Shown here piece by piece: positions 53,301-64,000 of a stretch of 64,000 nucleotides of DNA. Numbering within the stretch: position 1 is the first letter of the stretch; each line of letters opens with the position of its first letter. The notes beneath the pieces are model-generated. The model did not search any database and was not told where the DNA came from. It worked only from the letters and a program-made list of their open reading frames with translations. This stretch comes from Diplonema papillatum (taxonomy: Eukaryota > Euglenozoa > Diplonemea > Diplonemida > Diplonemidae): contig JAPJBO010000079.1 of the NCBI GenBank assembly GCA_030068145.1, positions 248,001 to 312,000 on the forward strand. Direction: 5' to 3'. A program made the translations under genes and the position numbers.

Positions 53301-56300
53301 AGTGTTCCAGGCGGCCATCGCGTGGCTGCGACTGGTGTTGCCTCGCCCTCCCCCGAACCTCCTCCAGCGATCTTGCCGGTGCAAGCAGCTGGCGGTAGAG
53401 CCGTTAGCGCCCGCAGTGTCCCCGACGGCCATCGCGTGGTTGCAGCCGGTGTTGCGTCGCCTTCCCCCGGACCTCCTCCGGGAGACCCCCCGACTCTGCC
53501 TCCGGGCACGGGCGGCGGGGCGCTAGACAGAGCGTCTCCAGCAGAAGCAGTAGCAGCAGAAGCAGTAGCAGTAGCAGCAGCAGCAGAAGAAGCAGCAGCG
53601 CCACCTGCACCATTAACAGAAGCATTAGCAGCGCCACCAGCAGCTGCAGCAACAGAAGAAGCAGCAGCGCCATCAGCAGCTGCTGCAGCAGCAACAGAAG
53701 AAGCAGCAGCGCCACCAGCAGCTGCTGCAGCAGTAACAGAAGCATTGGCAACGCCACCAGAAGCTGCAGCAACAGAAGAAGCAGCAGCGCCATCAGCAGC
53801 AGCTGCAGCAGCAACAGAAGAAGCAGCAGCGCCACCAGCAGCTGCAGCAGTAACAGAAGCAGTAGCAGCGCCACCAGCAGCAGCTGCAGCTGCAGCAGTA
53901 ACAGAAGAAGCAGCAGCAGAAGCAGCGGCGGATGCCGTCGAAAAAGCGCACGCCGCCGGCGGTCAAGCGCGGCGAGGAAAACACGGCCGGAAGGCAGCCG
54001 CCCCGCCCGAGCCGCCGGCCGCGAGAGGAAGGAAGAAGGCTAAGAAGTCCGCCAAGGGCAGCCCCCCCGCAGGCGAGGCGGGCGCCCGCGCACCCGACGC
54101 GGACTTGCGTCGGTTGGTGCAAGGAAAGCCAACCGAGGACGAAGCCGAGGACGGCCAGCTCGATGTGAGCCCCTTCGTACAGGCCGCCCCGAGCCTGGTC
54201 GACCCGCGCGTCGTGACGGAGGAGGACCAAAGCTCGTCGCAGACGTTTGCACCTGCAGCGGCGGAGCACAGCGCCGCGGGCGTGTTGCCCTACTCGCCTT
54301 CTTGCCATTCAAACCCCGACGCGCACACCGCGACGCAGCCCGCGGTTGCTGACTGCGTGGAGCTGCCCCGTCCCACGCAGGGCAAGGGCGCCGGCGCCGA
54401 GCCCCTGCTGCTGCGCTCCGTTTGCTTGCGGGGGTTCAAGTCGTTCGCGGAGGAAACGACGATCTCGCTGTCGAGCGGGTTCAACTGCATCGTCGGCGTC
54501 AACGGAAGCGGGAAGAGCAACGTTTTGGACGCGTTGTGCTTCGTGCTCGGGATGAAGCCCGCGTTCCTCCGCTGTAAGCGGCTCGCCGAATGCGTGTCCC
54601 GCGTGGGGGGAGGAGGAGGAGGCGGGAAGTGGCCGACGGAGGTGACCATCGGGCTGACCGACGGTTGGAGGACGCACACCGTGTCGAGGAAGCTCAGCGC
54701 CGCCGGCGCCAGCGAGTACGCTATAGACGGCGCCGCGTGCCCGTCGAGCAAGGCGGTCGCGTCCTTTTTCGCCGCCCGCGGGGTCGACCTGGCCTTCCCG
54801 CAGCGCTTCGTGGTCTTCCAGCAGAACACGACGACCCTCCTCTCCTCGACGCCCCTCGACCTCCTCTCCCGGTTCGAGGCGCTGTCGGGGTCGGCGGCTG
54901 CCGGCGAGCGGTGCGAGGCGCTGCGGGCCGAGCTGGCGGCGCTTCGCGCCGAAAAAGCGACGGTCCTCGCCGACGCCGAGCGGGTGAGCCGCCGCGTCGC
55001 GGCGGCGGAGCCGCTGCTCGCGCGCTGGCGCGTCGTCGCGGCCCGGCACCGGGAGCTCGCGGCCGCCGAGCGGGCGTGGGCCGTCGGCGCGTGCCGCTGC
55101 CTCCACGCTCTCGCATCCGCCTGCAGGCGCACCGCCACCCAACTCACCAGCGGGCGGGTCGACGAGGCGAAGACCGCGTCGGAAGCAGCGTGCGCGCGGG
55201 TGGACCGGCAGCGGGACCTCCTCGACGGCGCCTGCCGCACGTTGAAAAAGGAGCTGCGCCCGCGGGCCGATCGCCAGCGGGGCCACCTGGCAGCCGTTCA
55301 GCAGCAGTGGGCGAAGGCCCGGAGCGCCGAAAAAGCGAGGGAAGCGTGGCGGCAGGTCGCCGAACGCACGGCGGCCGACCTCGAGGAAGCGGACGCCGAG
55401 GCGGAGAGGGGCAAAGTGGTGGCGGACGCGTACGACGAGGAGGCGGCCGGACTCGAGGCGAAGATCCGCGCAGCCTGCGCCGCAGGGTGGGGTCCGTCGG
55501 CGAGCGGGACGGCAGCCCGGGCGCTGGTGCAGATGACGCGCGAAGCCGCGGAGAAGGACGCCGAAAAGCGGCGGAAGGAAGAGCAGCACGCGGCGGCGCG
55601 AGCCGACGCCGCCGCCGCGCGGGCCGGCGCCGCGGCCGCGGCGGAGAGCCTCCGCCGCGCGAAGGCAGCGCTGGAGGCGGCCGCGACCGCCGTCGCCGAG
55701 GCCAAGCAGGGCCGGGCGGCCGCCGCCGACGAGCACCGGCGGCTGTCGGCGGCGCTCGCGGCCCTGCAGAAGCGGAGCAGGGGCCGCCGAGCGGCGACGC
55801 GCGGCGGCGCGCAGCAAGCCCGCGGCGAGGCGTACAGAAGGGAGGTCGCCCTCTTGCAGCAGCGCCTGATGCGGGAGAAGCTGCGCGGGGGAGCCAGCGG
55901 CGACCGCGAAAACACCCCCGGCGACGCGCACGGGAAAACCGGCGCTGCGGTGAGTGATCGTGCCATTTACGGGTTCGCGTGCGAGTGGGTCACCGTCGAC
56001 CCGGCCCACGCCGTGGCGGTCAACAGCGTGCTCGCCGCGTACGCGGCGAGCACGGTGTTCGTGTCCGGCAGGCAGGTGGCACTCGAGGTGCTCGGACACT
56101 TCCGGGATCACCGCGTCGGCCGCGTGTCCTGCGAGATTGTAGGGGACCACCCGCCCAGCGGCGCGGCCGCCCCGCCGCCGCCCGCCGCCGCTGCCGCCGT
56201 GCACCGGTGGCACGGGGGCCCGGGCGAGCAGAAGTTCCCGACGCAGTGGCACCCGGGGCTTGGCGCCGCCGTCCTGCAGCGCGTCCGCGCCGCCGCCGGC

Positions 56301-57932
56301 AGCTGGGCGCTCGCCGCCGACTTCGGCGGCGCCTTGGCGGTCGCGAGGGCGCGCGGGGTCCCCGCCGCGACGCCGGCGGGCGAGCTGCTGCACAGGCCGG
56401 GGGTCTTCTCCCGCCCGCTGCCGCCGGCGGACTGCCTGCGGTTGCAGCCCACGGGCCCGGGCGTTGATCTCCCGCGCGAGGAAGACGGCGGCCGGCGGCG
56501 GGAAGAGGACGGCGACGATGATGAAGAGAAGGCGATGGAGCAGCGGCTAGCCTCGACAGCCCTGCAGCTGGAGACCTGCGGAAACGCGGTGGCCGACGGG
56601 TTCGACCGGCTCGGCGCGGCGGAGGCGTGCATCGCGCAAAGCCGGAGCGAGCGGGCGCGCTTCGCCGACCGCGAGGAGGACCTGCGCATGCTCGAGGCTG
56701 CGCTGGCCTGCGAAATCGGCAGCCTCAACGTCGCCATCGGCGACTTGCGCGCGAAGGCCGACGCCGCCCGCGCCGAGCTCGGCGGCGCGGCCGAACAGCG
56801 CAGCCAGATCGACTCCGCGCTGCGGACGGTGGAAAGCCTCGGCGCCGAGCTGTCCGACCTGGAGGGCCGCCGGTTGTCGGCGCGCCGCTTCGTGGCTGAA
56901 ACCCGCGTCGCCTGCGAGTTGCAGCGGAAGGCGTTGGCGGCCCTGGAGGGCAAGATCGCGGGGCCCGACGGCACCGGGGTTTCCAACCGTGATGTGAAAA
57001 GCGCGCAGAAGCGCTTGAAGGAGACCGAAGAGCTCTGCAGGGAAGAGGAGTGCGAAGTTGCGCGGCTCGAAGTCGAGCTGGAGGGCGCAGAGAAGGCTGC
57101 CGTGAAGGCGCTGAACGAGCTGGAGAAGGCGCAGGAGGAACTGGCCGCTGTGGGGAAAAGGTGGAAGGACGCGGATAGGAGGAGGCGGAAACTGCTGAGC
57201 GGGCTGCCTCCAGACGTCGCGGCGCAGGCTGTCGTGCTGGCTGGCGAAAAGGACCGCAATGTGGAAGAATGGCTGAAAGGTGTAGAAGCAGAGCGGGTCG
57301 AGTTGGAAGGTAGACACCGTGTGCTGAAGTCAGCCGTGTCACTCGTCGATGAATCGATCTTGCAGGAACACCTAGCCAACGCCCGATGGCTTGCACAGTC
57401 ACGGTCGGTCCTCGAAGAGTTGGAACCTGAGATTCAAAGTCACCTGACCGTCTTCGAATCACTTCTATCGCGCAGGCTCGAAATTGTCAACAACTGTCTC
57501 ACGCGCGTCAACCAGCACACGTCGCTCGCATACAAAGCACTGACCGACGCCACCTCTGACTGTGCCCTCTCATACAAGCCGGATGCCGTGCACCTTTTCG
57601 CGCAGGGTGTATCCATCCGAACTCGCCTCGCCGGCTCGAGCCAGTGGCTGCCCACGGACAAGTTGTCCGGCGGCCAGAAAGCGCTGGTCGCCTCCGCGCT
57701 GGTGATCGGCATGCAGCACGCGTTCCCTTCGCCATTCTATCTCTTCGACGAGATCGACGCTGCGCTCGACGCGGAGAAGGCGCAAAAGCTTGCCGCCTTC
57801 CTGGCTTCGGACAAGTCCCTCAAACAGGTCGTCTGCATCTCGCTTCGTCACCAACTGTACAACACCGCGAAAACCCTCATTGGCGTGTACCAAGCCTCCG
57901 GCGTTAGCCGAGTAGTTCAAAAGCGTTTCTGA
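47320..57932 (+). CDS. Giant SMC-family ATPase with ~2,070-residue N-terminal extension
   Basis: Exon 1 (47320-47513) ends CCG|GTAAGAG in phase 2; the AG at 48393-48394 restores phase, and exon 2 (48395-57932) runs 9.5 kb unbroken, giving about 3,243 residues. The last ~1,170 residues are a complete SMC: Walker A GVNGSGKSN (about 2099), a Gln loop (VVFQQN), an Arg-finger-like basic patch, an Ala/Glu/Arg-rich coiled coil, a hinge (YGFACEWVTVD, about 2590-2730), a second coil, the signature LSGGQKALVASA (about 3155) and Walker B YLFDEIDAALD (Asp 3183). The end CISLRHQLYNTAKTLIGVY most resembles SMC1, while the head GFKSFAEET also recalls SMC2 and bacterial SMC, so the class is open. The extension holds GYTPDR repeats, Arg/Ser-rich repeats and an Ala-rich tract, and is probably disordered and nuclear. 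An alternative start inside exon 2 (48366) would skip exon 1. Confidence 0.85.
47795..48560 (+). repeat. Tandemly duplicated 5' exon region of the SMC gene
   Basis: The segment 48260-48560 (start of exon 2 with its acceptor) is repeated at about 47910-48185, and the tail of a third copy lies at about 47812-47910. The upstream full copy keeps the acceptor (CACTGGTGCAG at 48032) and the frame RP-D-AASFGSCDSQIV, but it diverges and soon meets a stop (about 48236), so using it would give a short product. Confidence 0.75.
48950..49530 (+). repeat. In-frame ~39-residue repeats, five units
   Basis: Each unit reads roughly PAVGRGN-ASLTVSGTT then GSPGYTPDRL and ends HGPA. Starts are near 48963, 49081, 49198, 49291 and 49423; one unit is shortened and the last two carry an extra EAFIRAH segment. 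Confidence 0.8.
50430..51230 (+). repeat. Degenerate Arg/Ser/Lys-rich protein repeats in the SMC extension
   Basis: About six diverged units of roughly 42-45 residues with the pattern KxSExSxxKKxSRxxSRSxSVAxxRSK then a Gly/Ala-containing spacer (for example SIVKKPSRKVSRSVSVARG). This basic composition would suit DNA or RNA binding or phosphorylation. Confidence 0.6.
53527..53940 (+). repeat. Ala-rich GCA/GCAGCAGAA repeat within the SMC gene
   Basis: Imperfect 60-120 bp units built on GCAGCAGCGCCACCAGCAGC encode EEAAAPPAAAAAVTEA-type repeats. Likely prone to length change by slippage or unequal exchange. Confidence 0.85.
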
Positions 57933-58678
57933 ACGCTTCGTCTCGTTGTCAGGTTGGAACTGCAGCCTCCTTTCGGGCGTACACCTGCTTTCAGGGATAT
58001 GAAAAGTCGCAGGCTCTGCCTGAAACATTAAACTATGCTTTTTCCCTCAGGGGGAGTTTTATAGGCCGTTTTCGGCCCATCTTTCATGGCTTTGTTGTAC
58101 GAAGCTTTTGCAGCACGCTTGCGGTAAAATTGTGAAGAGCATCGCGGCCTGGAGCCCAACATCCGAGATCCGCTGAAGGACTGTTGACTCAACTTTCGAT
58201 GTGTTTCGGGCAACGTTGGTGGGGAGCTCTTCCGCGTTGTGTTTCCCTCCCTTTCTTTCTCTGCCCACTGCGCATCTTGGCGGAGCATCTCTCATGCCGC
58301 ACAGCGGCTGTTCTTCTCCAGCGCCTCAATTCCCTTTGCCGACTGCACTGTACGGTGGACGCGACTTAGAATGCAGACCGCTTCTCAAAGTACCGCTTGG
58401 TCTCGGCGGGGGGACAATCGAGCAAGACAAGGTGCTAACCGATTCATTGTCACGTTCCGCTCGCCGTTGCTGTTGCCTCGCTGTTGCCTTTTCCTGCGCT
58501 GATGTAGCTAGGACTTAAAGAGCGACTCACGATTTCCTCGGTGTCTATTCTCCTGAGGTGAGATGTGGCCAACTTGTCTCTTCAAAAACGCGTTGCTTGA
58601 GGGAACGCTCAACGACCTCAGCCACAAATAGCATTCGTTTTGTTCTCAAATACAAGAAGAAGAGGGAGATCAGGCAAA
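57933..58678. other. Spacer between the SMC and carrier genes
   Basis: No gene seen. A degenerate family D piece (CTCTGCCTGAAACATTAAAC) is at about 58010-58045. Confidence 0.5.
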
Positions 58679-59554
58679 ATGAACTCTGACCTGTCTGTGG
58701 GGCAGCAGGTCCTGTCTGGCGGGTGCGCTGGCAGTCTCGCAGAGTTCTGCACGGTGCCCATCGACGTCGCGAAGCTGAGACTTCAGACGCAGGCGGGGTC
58801 GAAGTACAAGGGCGTTTACAACACGATGCGGACCATAGCGAAGGAGGAAGGGACGACTCGCCTTTGGCGTGGCGTTGTGCCGGGCATGCAGCGACACTTT
58901 CTCTGCGCTGGTTTGCGTATCGGTCTGTACGTCCCAATCCGGGATTTCTGGACTCCCGCAACCCATGTGGGTCCGCCGTCTCTGCTGACGAAGAGTCTAG
59001 CTGCTTTCACCGCAGGCTTCGTTGCAATGACCGTCGTCAACGGACCGGATGTGGTGCGGACAAGGATGCAACAGTCAGGGTCCGCTACCAAGTACCCGAC
59101 AGTTACGCGCGCGTATTTGACGATCCTGAAGGAAGAAGGCATCCGAGGGTTCTACACCGGCTACTGGCCGAACGCTCTGCGGAACGGGGTGATGAACGTG
59201 TTCGAAGTCGGCATGTACGACCAGGCGAAGCAGGTGCTCCTGCAATCTGGTTACTTCGACAACGGGCTGCCGCTGCACTTCACCGCTGCCATCATCGCCG
59301 CGTTCACCGCGTGCGTCGCGGCGAGCCCGCTGGATGTTGTCAAAAACAGGTGGATCACCGACGCAGCTCACAAGTACTCGTCCGTCGCCAACGTCGTGAC
59401 CACCATGTACCGCACCGAGGGCTTCAAGTCGTTTTACCTGGGGTTCTTCCCGTTCTTCTGCCGCGCCTCATCGTTCATCGTCGTCGAGTTCCTCGCCTAC
59501 GAGCAAGTGATGCATTTCCTAGCAGTATGCACCTCTCTTTCACCTGTCGACTGA
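58679..59554 (+). CDS. Mitochondrial carrier family (SLC25) protein, UCP/dicarboxylate-like
   Basis: 291 residues, the usual carrier length, in three repeats of about 95 residues. The repeat signatures are PIDVAKLRLQTQ, then GPDVVRTRMQQ (its first Pro shifted), then PLDVVKNRWIT. Each is followed by the typical second-helix motif (EEGTTRLWRGVVPGMQR, EEGIRGFYTGYWPNALRNG, TEGFKSFYLGFFPFFCR). The FCTVPIDVAKLRLQ start and overall pattern are closest to the uncoupling protein, oxoglutarate and dicarboxylate branch. It should sit in the inner mitochondrial membrane and exchange small anions. The substrate cannot be fixed by eye. Intronless. The ATG at 58679 gives the standard N-terminus without a long presequence. 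Confidence 0.93.
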   Translation: MNSDLSVGQQVLSGGCAGSLAEFCTVPIDVAKLRLQTQAGSKYKGVYNTMRTIAKEEGTTRLWRGVVPGMQRHFLCAGLRIGLYVPIRDFWTPATHVGPPSLLTKSLAAFTAGFVAMTVVNGPDVVRTRMQQSGSATKYPTVTRAYLTILKEEGIRGFYTGYWPNALRNGVMNVFEVGMYDQAKQVLLQSGYFDNGLPLHFTAAIIAAFTACVAASPLDVVKNRWITDAAHKYSSVANVVTTMYRTEGFKSFYLGFFPFFCRASSFIVVEFLAYEQVMHFLAVCTSLSPVD

Positions 59555-59778
59555 ATGAAGTTACGACGAGACAAAATTGAAACCACAACAGCAAGTCGCC
59601 CTACCAGTTCCTTTTTTGTATTACTTACACGTTGTGTATAAGGCTTCGTGGGGGCCTGGTCAACCACCTCATCACCCCGGGCAGAAATCCTGCTCCGAGC
59701 TCCAACGGATACCTGAGATTCGCCATGGAGCCACCCCTTTTCCCAAATTAACCCTGCCCCCCTCCGTCCTTAAGTGGT

Positions 59779-59815
59779 TAATGTTTAGGCAGAACACTGC
59801 CTCGCATGCATGTTT
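59779..59815 (-). repeat. Hairpin repeat family D, copy 3
   Basis: Read on the minus strand: AAACATGCATGCGAGGCAG, TGTT, CTGCCTAAACATTAA. It is next to a piggyBac-like end, and CACCGCGGTG lies about 130 bp away on the side where copy 1 also has it. Confidence 0.65.
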
Positions 59816-60333
59816 GATGCTAGCATCAAGTCTTCGTCGAAGAAAGTGTAAAATAAAATAGGGGAAGGGGAAAAAGGGTCGCAGGGAGTGTAAGACTCCG
59901 CAGGTAGGGACTCTTCCTCTGTATTCTTTTTTTTCACCGCGGTGTTGTGTGCATCTCGTTCTTTGTCTCTGGTTTCGCTCTTGAACGCATACCAATCCAA
60001 AGTTAGAGCTCTTCAGTGGGTCCTTTGGACGGGGACTTTCGGTCCTGTTCCGGTGCTTTCACAACTTTCTGGTTCCAATGTATATCGCATCCTTCCTTCG
60101 TCGGTTCGGCTGTCGGGTGTTGATGTACGGCTTTTCTTCGTTCGTTGGGCGTCCTTCGTCATAGGCTTTCCCAACATAGTGGTAAAACTGTGTCAGCACC
60201 CGTGCGTCCAGTTCGTACTACAGTTCGTCCAGAGGAGTTTCCCAAGAACCTCTCGTCATGTTTCCGCCTGCAGTATCCTCTTCTACCCGGCTAGCATCCG
60301 GAAGTGTCCGGATCACGAGCCGTAGCATGCCCT

Positions 60334-60789
60334 TCACATCGTGCAAGGCTGGTGTGATGGCATGCGCTGGTTCCGTGGGGCGGCATTGCAGTGGAAGCCC
60401 TGCGCATGCATTTCCTGGATGCTAAGCCGTTTGCATCTGTGCCGGTATTCCAACCGCGTCTCAATGCAGGTTGCACAAAAGGCACTTCGGTGCCCGCCAC
60501 CGCCCACGCCTCGAAAGAGCGACCACAATTCTGCGTGGTCACCACCAAACACAAATCGGCTCAGAGGAATGATTGCATTGTTCTTGCGGAACGTACTTTC
60601 CTGAATAGTGCTCAGATGCGGCAGGCAGCTGAAGATCCACCATGAGTGGAAGGCAGGCTTCCGCTTATCGCACACAGTAAGAAACCGCGTCGCCTTGAGG
60701 CCCCCGGACAGTCCAACAGCAAGACGCTGCCTCCCTGTTGCCCCACGGAAGGCGTTGCCTGATTTGTACGCGTCTATTGTCACAACCAC
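60334..60789 (-). CDS. Possible exon or relic of unknown family
   Basis: A 151-codon frame on the minus strand with a moderately protein-like pattern: SRFVFGGDHAELWSLFRG, then GHRSAFCATC and further Cys/His pairs (HRCKRL, FHCNAA). An acceptor-like ACCCGCAG precedes it. It could be an exon of a zinc-binding protein, a transposon relic or chance. It would be the only minus-strand gene in the window. I do not recognise the family. Confidence 0.25.
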   Translation of the reverse strand: MVVTIDAYKSGNAFRGATGRQRLAVGLSGGLKATRFLTVCDKRKPAFHSWWIFSCLPHLSTIQESTFRKNNAIIPLSRFVFGGDHAELWSLFRGVGGGGHRSAFCATCIETRLEYRHRCKRLSIQEMHAQGFHCNAAPRNQRMPSHQPCTM

Positions 60790-60991
60790 TGCGGGTGGGC
60801 AGCCACCCTGCTCCAGTGGTTGTGCGCACTTAATGTTGTGCGCTTACGGCAGGTGGTTTGGCAACCTAGTGTTCACCATTCATGTTTCTGCGTGCACAAC
60901 ATCGGCAGGACGAACCTGCGGAACAGTATTCGACACCGACGCCATATCCACCGCCTAAAAATGGACTTTGCTGTGTAAAACACTAGCAAAC

Positions 60992-61124
60992 ATGACTAGT
61001 GCACTAGTCATTCTTACTAGTGCACTAGTCATTTTTACCAGTGGCACTAGTAAGAATGACTAGTGGCACAAGTCATATTACTAGTAAAATTTCTGACTAG
61101 TAAGTTCACTTTAAAATGACTAGT
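60992..61124. repeat. ACTAGT palindrome cluster
   Basis: Nine ACTAGT sites in about 130 bp. It includes a perfect 16-bp palindrome GACTAGTGCACTAGTC (60994-61009) and a perfect 21-bp inverted repeat with arms 61002-61022 and 61045-61065 and a 22-bp spacer. A C-run follows at about 61131-61141. Confidence 0.85.
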
Positions 61125-64000
61125 GATTGGCCCCCCCCCCCAAACCAGCCATCCAGGACCAGAATGCCGTAATTGCCGGATGGTAGTCGTGGAAGTAGAG
61201 GGCAGACGTCTACAAACAGCACCCTCCCATCACATCGCGCGCTTTCTTGGCATGTGAAAGCGCGTTCGTTGACTCTGTCTCCCGCTACAAACAAGGCCGC
61301 ACGCGGACGTGGTCTCGCACGTTTTTGGTGTTGCTTTGGTCCTTTCTCTGTTGGCTCAAATTTTAGACCCCATGTCAGTTCTCCTGTCATGCTTCTTCGA
61401 GTACTTGCGCTTGTTCTGCACCGCACCGGGGGCTCGAGTTGTTTCTTCTGGCACCCGTTGCCCGGGGAAACACTGTCGACTCGTCGGCAAGTATGCGGTT
61501 GTACCTCCCTAACACGGGGGGGCCCCATTTTTTGGAGGTGACTTCGTTGAGAGGGAAAAACACGCAGTCTTTTTCCCTCAGGTTTCATTGTCGCAAACGA
61601 ATCACCGCGTGCATCGGGCGGCGCCCACAGCACGGAACAAAGCGCCCATGCGGGGCTTCAAGCTCATTAGACAATCGACGCACACCACACGAACGTATCA
61701 GGTTACCACACAACGTAAGCACACTCTCCCCGGTAGCTCCGGTCAGTTGACCTCCGTCGGGCTTAAAAAGGTTTTCGGCCAGGGAAGCAGAGTCATGCAT
61801 CTTGTCAGCCCATTGGAACGTGCCACTTTTCATCGGCTAAGTTGGGCACCCAGTTTCTTTTCCCTTACAACGGGTACCTAAGGTGCCAGTAGACGCACCA
61901 GGGATTTGGACAGACGTGGGTAGACTCGGTCGGTGATCACATTCAGGTTTTGCCGGGTTGTGTCTGGTTCTCGCGGGTTTGTGCCGTTCTTACCGGGTTC
62001 TATGCAAGGTTGCAGATACCACTATCAATACAGATCCTTTTTAGATCCTGGAAAATTAGGTTACCCAGGCTAGCAGTGGTGTGGACGAGTGAAGGGCATT
62101 CATTGCTGAGCCTACTATTATTTGAACCTTTTCTTCACACAGGCCCGAAAATCGCCACCGCCCGCTTCCACGAGTGCTGCGTAGTGAAATCTTGCTCCGG
62201 AAGCCAAGTCTGAGTGAATCTATAATCGCGGAATGCCGGCGGCAGTTTCCTGTGCGTGCCGTTGCCGCCGGATGTGCTGACGCAGGCGAATGGCGACAAG
62301 TGCGCGAGCTGCACAGCGATTTGACTTGAAAGGCGTGGAAGACCTCTTCATCCTTCAATAGCCAAGTCCGTGGGGAAACCCCCTCTGCTCCACAAGGCTC
62401 TATGCCTGCCGCGGGAAACAAGCGCATCCCCCTCCTGACACAGCACAGAAAAACGGTGTGGACCGAACCGAAGGTTCACCCGGCAGTTCGTGCTGGTCAG
62501 AAGGAAACGCGCTTTGCTTCCCTCATGCTCATAAAACAAGGAGGAAAAGTAAAACAAGGATTCGGTCGCGCGCCTTTAAAAATGCAGGCAAGACCGTCCT
62601 CTCCTGGTGAACTGGCTGCAATCAAGCCTTGACTTGGCGTAAGATTTTCAACATTCCGCCCCCCCTTTTTTTTTGAGAGAACAGTTGTACTGAAGGGAAC
62701 ATTCCGGAACATCGGTTGCACACGAAAAAGTTAATAAGCCAAGCCAACGAAGTGCGGTAGGCGGGAGAGAGGTTTGTACCCCGTGTACATGCGAAGGAAC
62801 ACCAATATTTTACCTTATCATTTTTATCATCATTGTCCAGTTGGTGTTGGATAGCGTCGTCCACTATCGTTTGTCAGCGCACGCCCAACTCCGGAAATGT
62901 TCGTCGGTGCAAAAAAAGACAAGCGAAGATTGTGCCCATGCACGTGTGAGAGTGGTTCGCGCGGGCACGGCCTGTTCTTTGTTCAACAAGAACGAACCTG
63001 CAACCGCTTCGGCATGTTCACAGCCTTGCGCGTTGGATCATCAATAAAAGCCGAGCAACCTGGTGCTTCAGGGCCAATGGTGGTGGTTTTGTCTGATTAA
63101 CAGAGTGCACCATTTTCTAAGGGTACATTCTTCGTAACCTGCGCTCTGGATCCTGCGCATGTGCGAGCTGTTGTTTCAACAGCAACAGCTGAGTGCAATC
63201 ACCAGCGCTGGCGACCAGATGTGTCCACTAATTGTGTTACCGACAGGTTCAAATACGGCTGCTTCAGCTTCGTACGAAACTACTTTCCTGACCCCTGCCT
63301 CTGCCACCTGCGCGGCCTCATCGCACCTCACGCAAAAACCGGCAGTCAAATGCCTGGATTCTAAAAAAAGACATCAACCAAGCCACGCCTTTACGTCGTG
63401 TCGAAGATAATCGCTCTAGCCCCCCATTACCCGTGAAGTCGACCACAAGGTGGCTTCTCGAGCCCTGCACGGGCGCGTGTACGCTCTTCCGCTAAGTTGA
63501 ATCGTATTTGCCGGTAGCTGAAGTCCCTGTGCGCCCGCGTTGGCAGTCTGATCAAAGCATGCAAACTGCTGCGACGCCACCGCACTGCTCTCGCTGACGC
63601 TTTTCTCGTCCGAGGTGGCAGCTGCGCGAACATAGTGGTTGTGTACAATTATGTGATCAGAACAAAGAGTCGTCTCACGCGCGATTCGGTTCAGCTTCCA
63701 TGGGTGCTCCCCCGCAGGATTCTGCGTACGCTCGCCCCTCAGGTTCTATCGACAACAGTTGAATCACACGCATATAAGAGAGGAGTCGTACACGAAAAGC
63801 ACCTGGTCCACCAACCTTTTCTGTTGGCGGATGGAAATGGAGTGGTATGTACGGTGTTCTGGTCAATGCATCAGAGCGTGCTTCTTGTGGATCTTAGTTG
63901 CTGCCTGATCCCCGGTGAGATATCGTCACATTCAATACAGTTGGAAACTCCTGTCTCCAACACACAACAAGCGCCCCCCCCCACGCGGAGTGCCCGACCG

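Larger units (their letters stand above)
59555..64000. other. Repeat-rich terminal region without a convincing gene
   Basis: Frames are short. Noted inside are a piggyBac-like end (59757-59780), hairpin family D copy 3 (59779-59815, minus), a weak minus-strand frame (60334-60789), an ACTAGT palindrome cluster (60992-61124), and a short motif at 62685-62720 shared with 20728-20765. Confidence 0.5.

Overview
The window looks like nuclear DNA of a GC-rich, flagellated, single-celled eukaryote. The evidence is cis-spliced GT-AG introns, two axoneme-related genes (CFAP300 and a small two-exon protein), a HOPS subunit, a mitochondrial carrier, a tetraspanin and a SOS1-type Na+/H+ antiporter. All 13 genes I can support lie on the + strand across about 60 kb, and so do the two retroelement-like units. 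Several starts follow a pyrimidine tract and an AG, as expected for spliced-leader acceptors. The one-way layout plus a retroelement with the gene order gag / tyrosine recombinase / RT-RNase H (the order of trypanosomatid VIPER) points to Euglenozoa, perhaps a diplonemid. No spliced-leader gene is visible, so this placement is inference.

Layout: 2-1540, end of a low-complexity coiled-coil protein; 3421-4827, cyclophilin-TPR protein; 5626-6446, small axonemal-like protein; 8123-15168, SOS1-like antiporter in four exons, whose last intron holds about 16 copies of a 153-bp satellite; 16131-17066, SHOCT-domain protein followed by a 33-bp minisatellite; 19187-20389, secreted single-domain catalase-peroxidase-like enzyme; 23299-24099, CFAP300 followed by a 78-bp repeat; 25673-27733 and 28639-30762, tandem GT90 glycosyltransferases; 31113-32084, a 972-bp unit with 52-bp direct terminal repeats; 32653-40528, VPS39 in two exons, with a VIPER/DIRS-like retroelement in its 5-kb intron; 41740-43551, tetraspanin in three exons, one only 43 nt; 47320-57932, a giant SMC-family ATPase with an N-terminal extension of about 2,070 residues and a duplicated 5' exon region; 58679-59554, mitochondrial carrier; 59555-64000, repeat-rich DNA with no convincing gene.

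The spaces between genes are full of short dispersed repeat families (called A to E below), minisatellites and strong hairpins. Multi-exon models rest on reading phase, splice consensus and protein-family logic read by eye; no transcript or database search was available.
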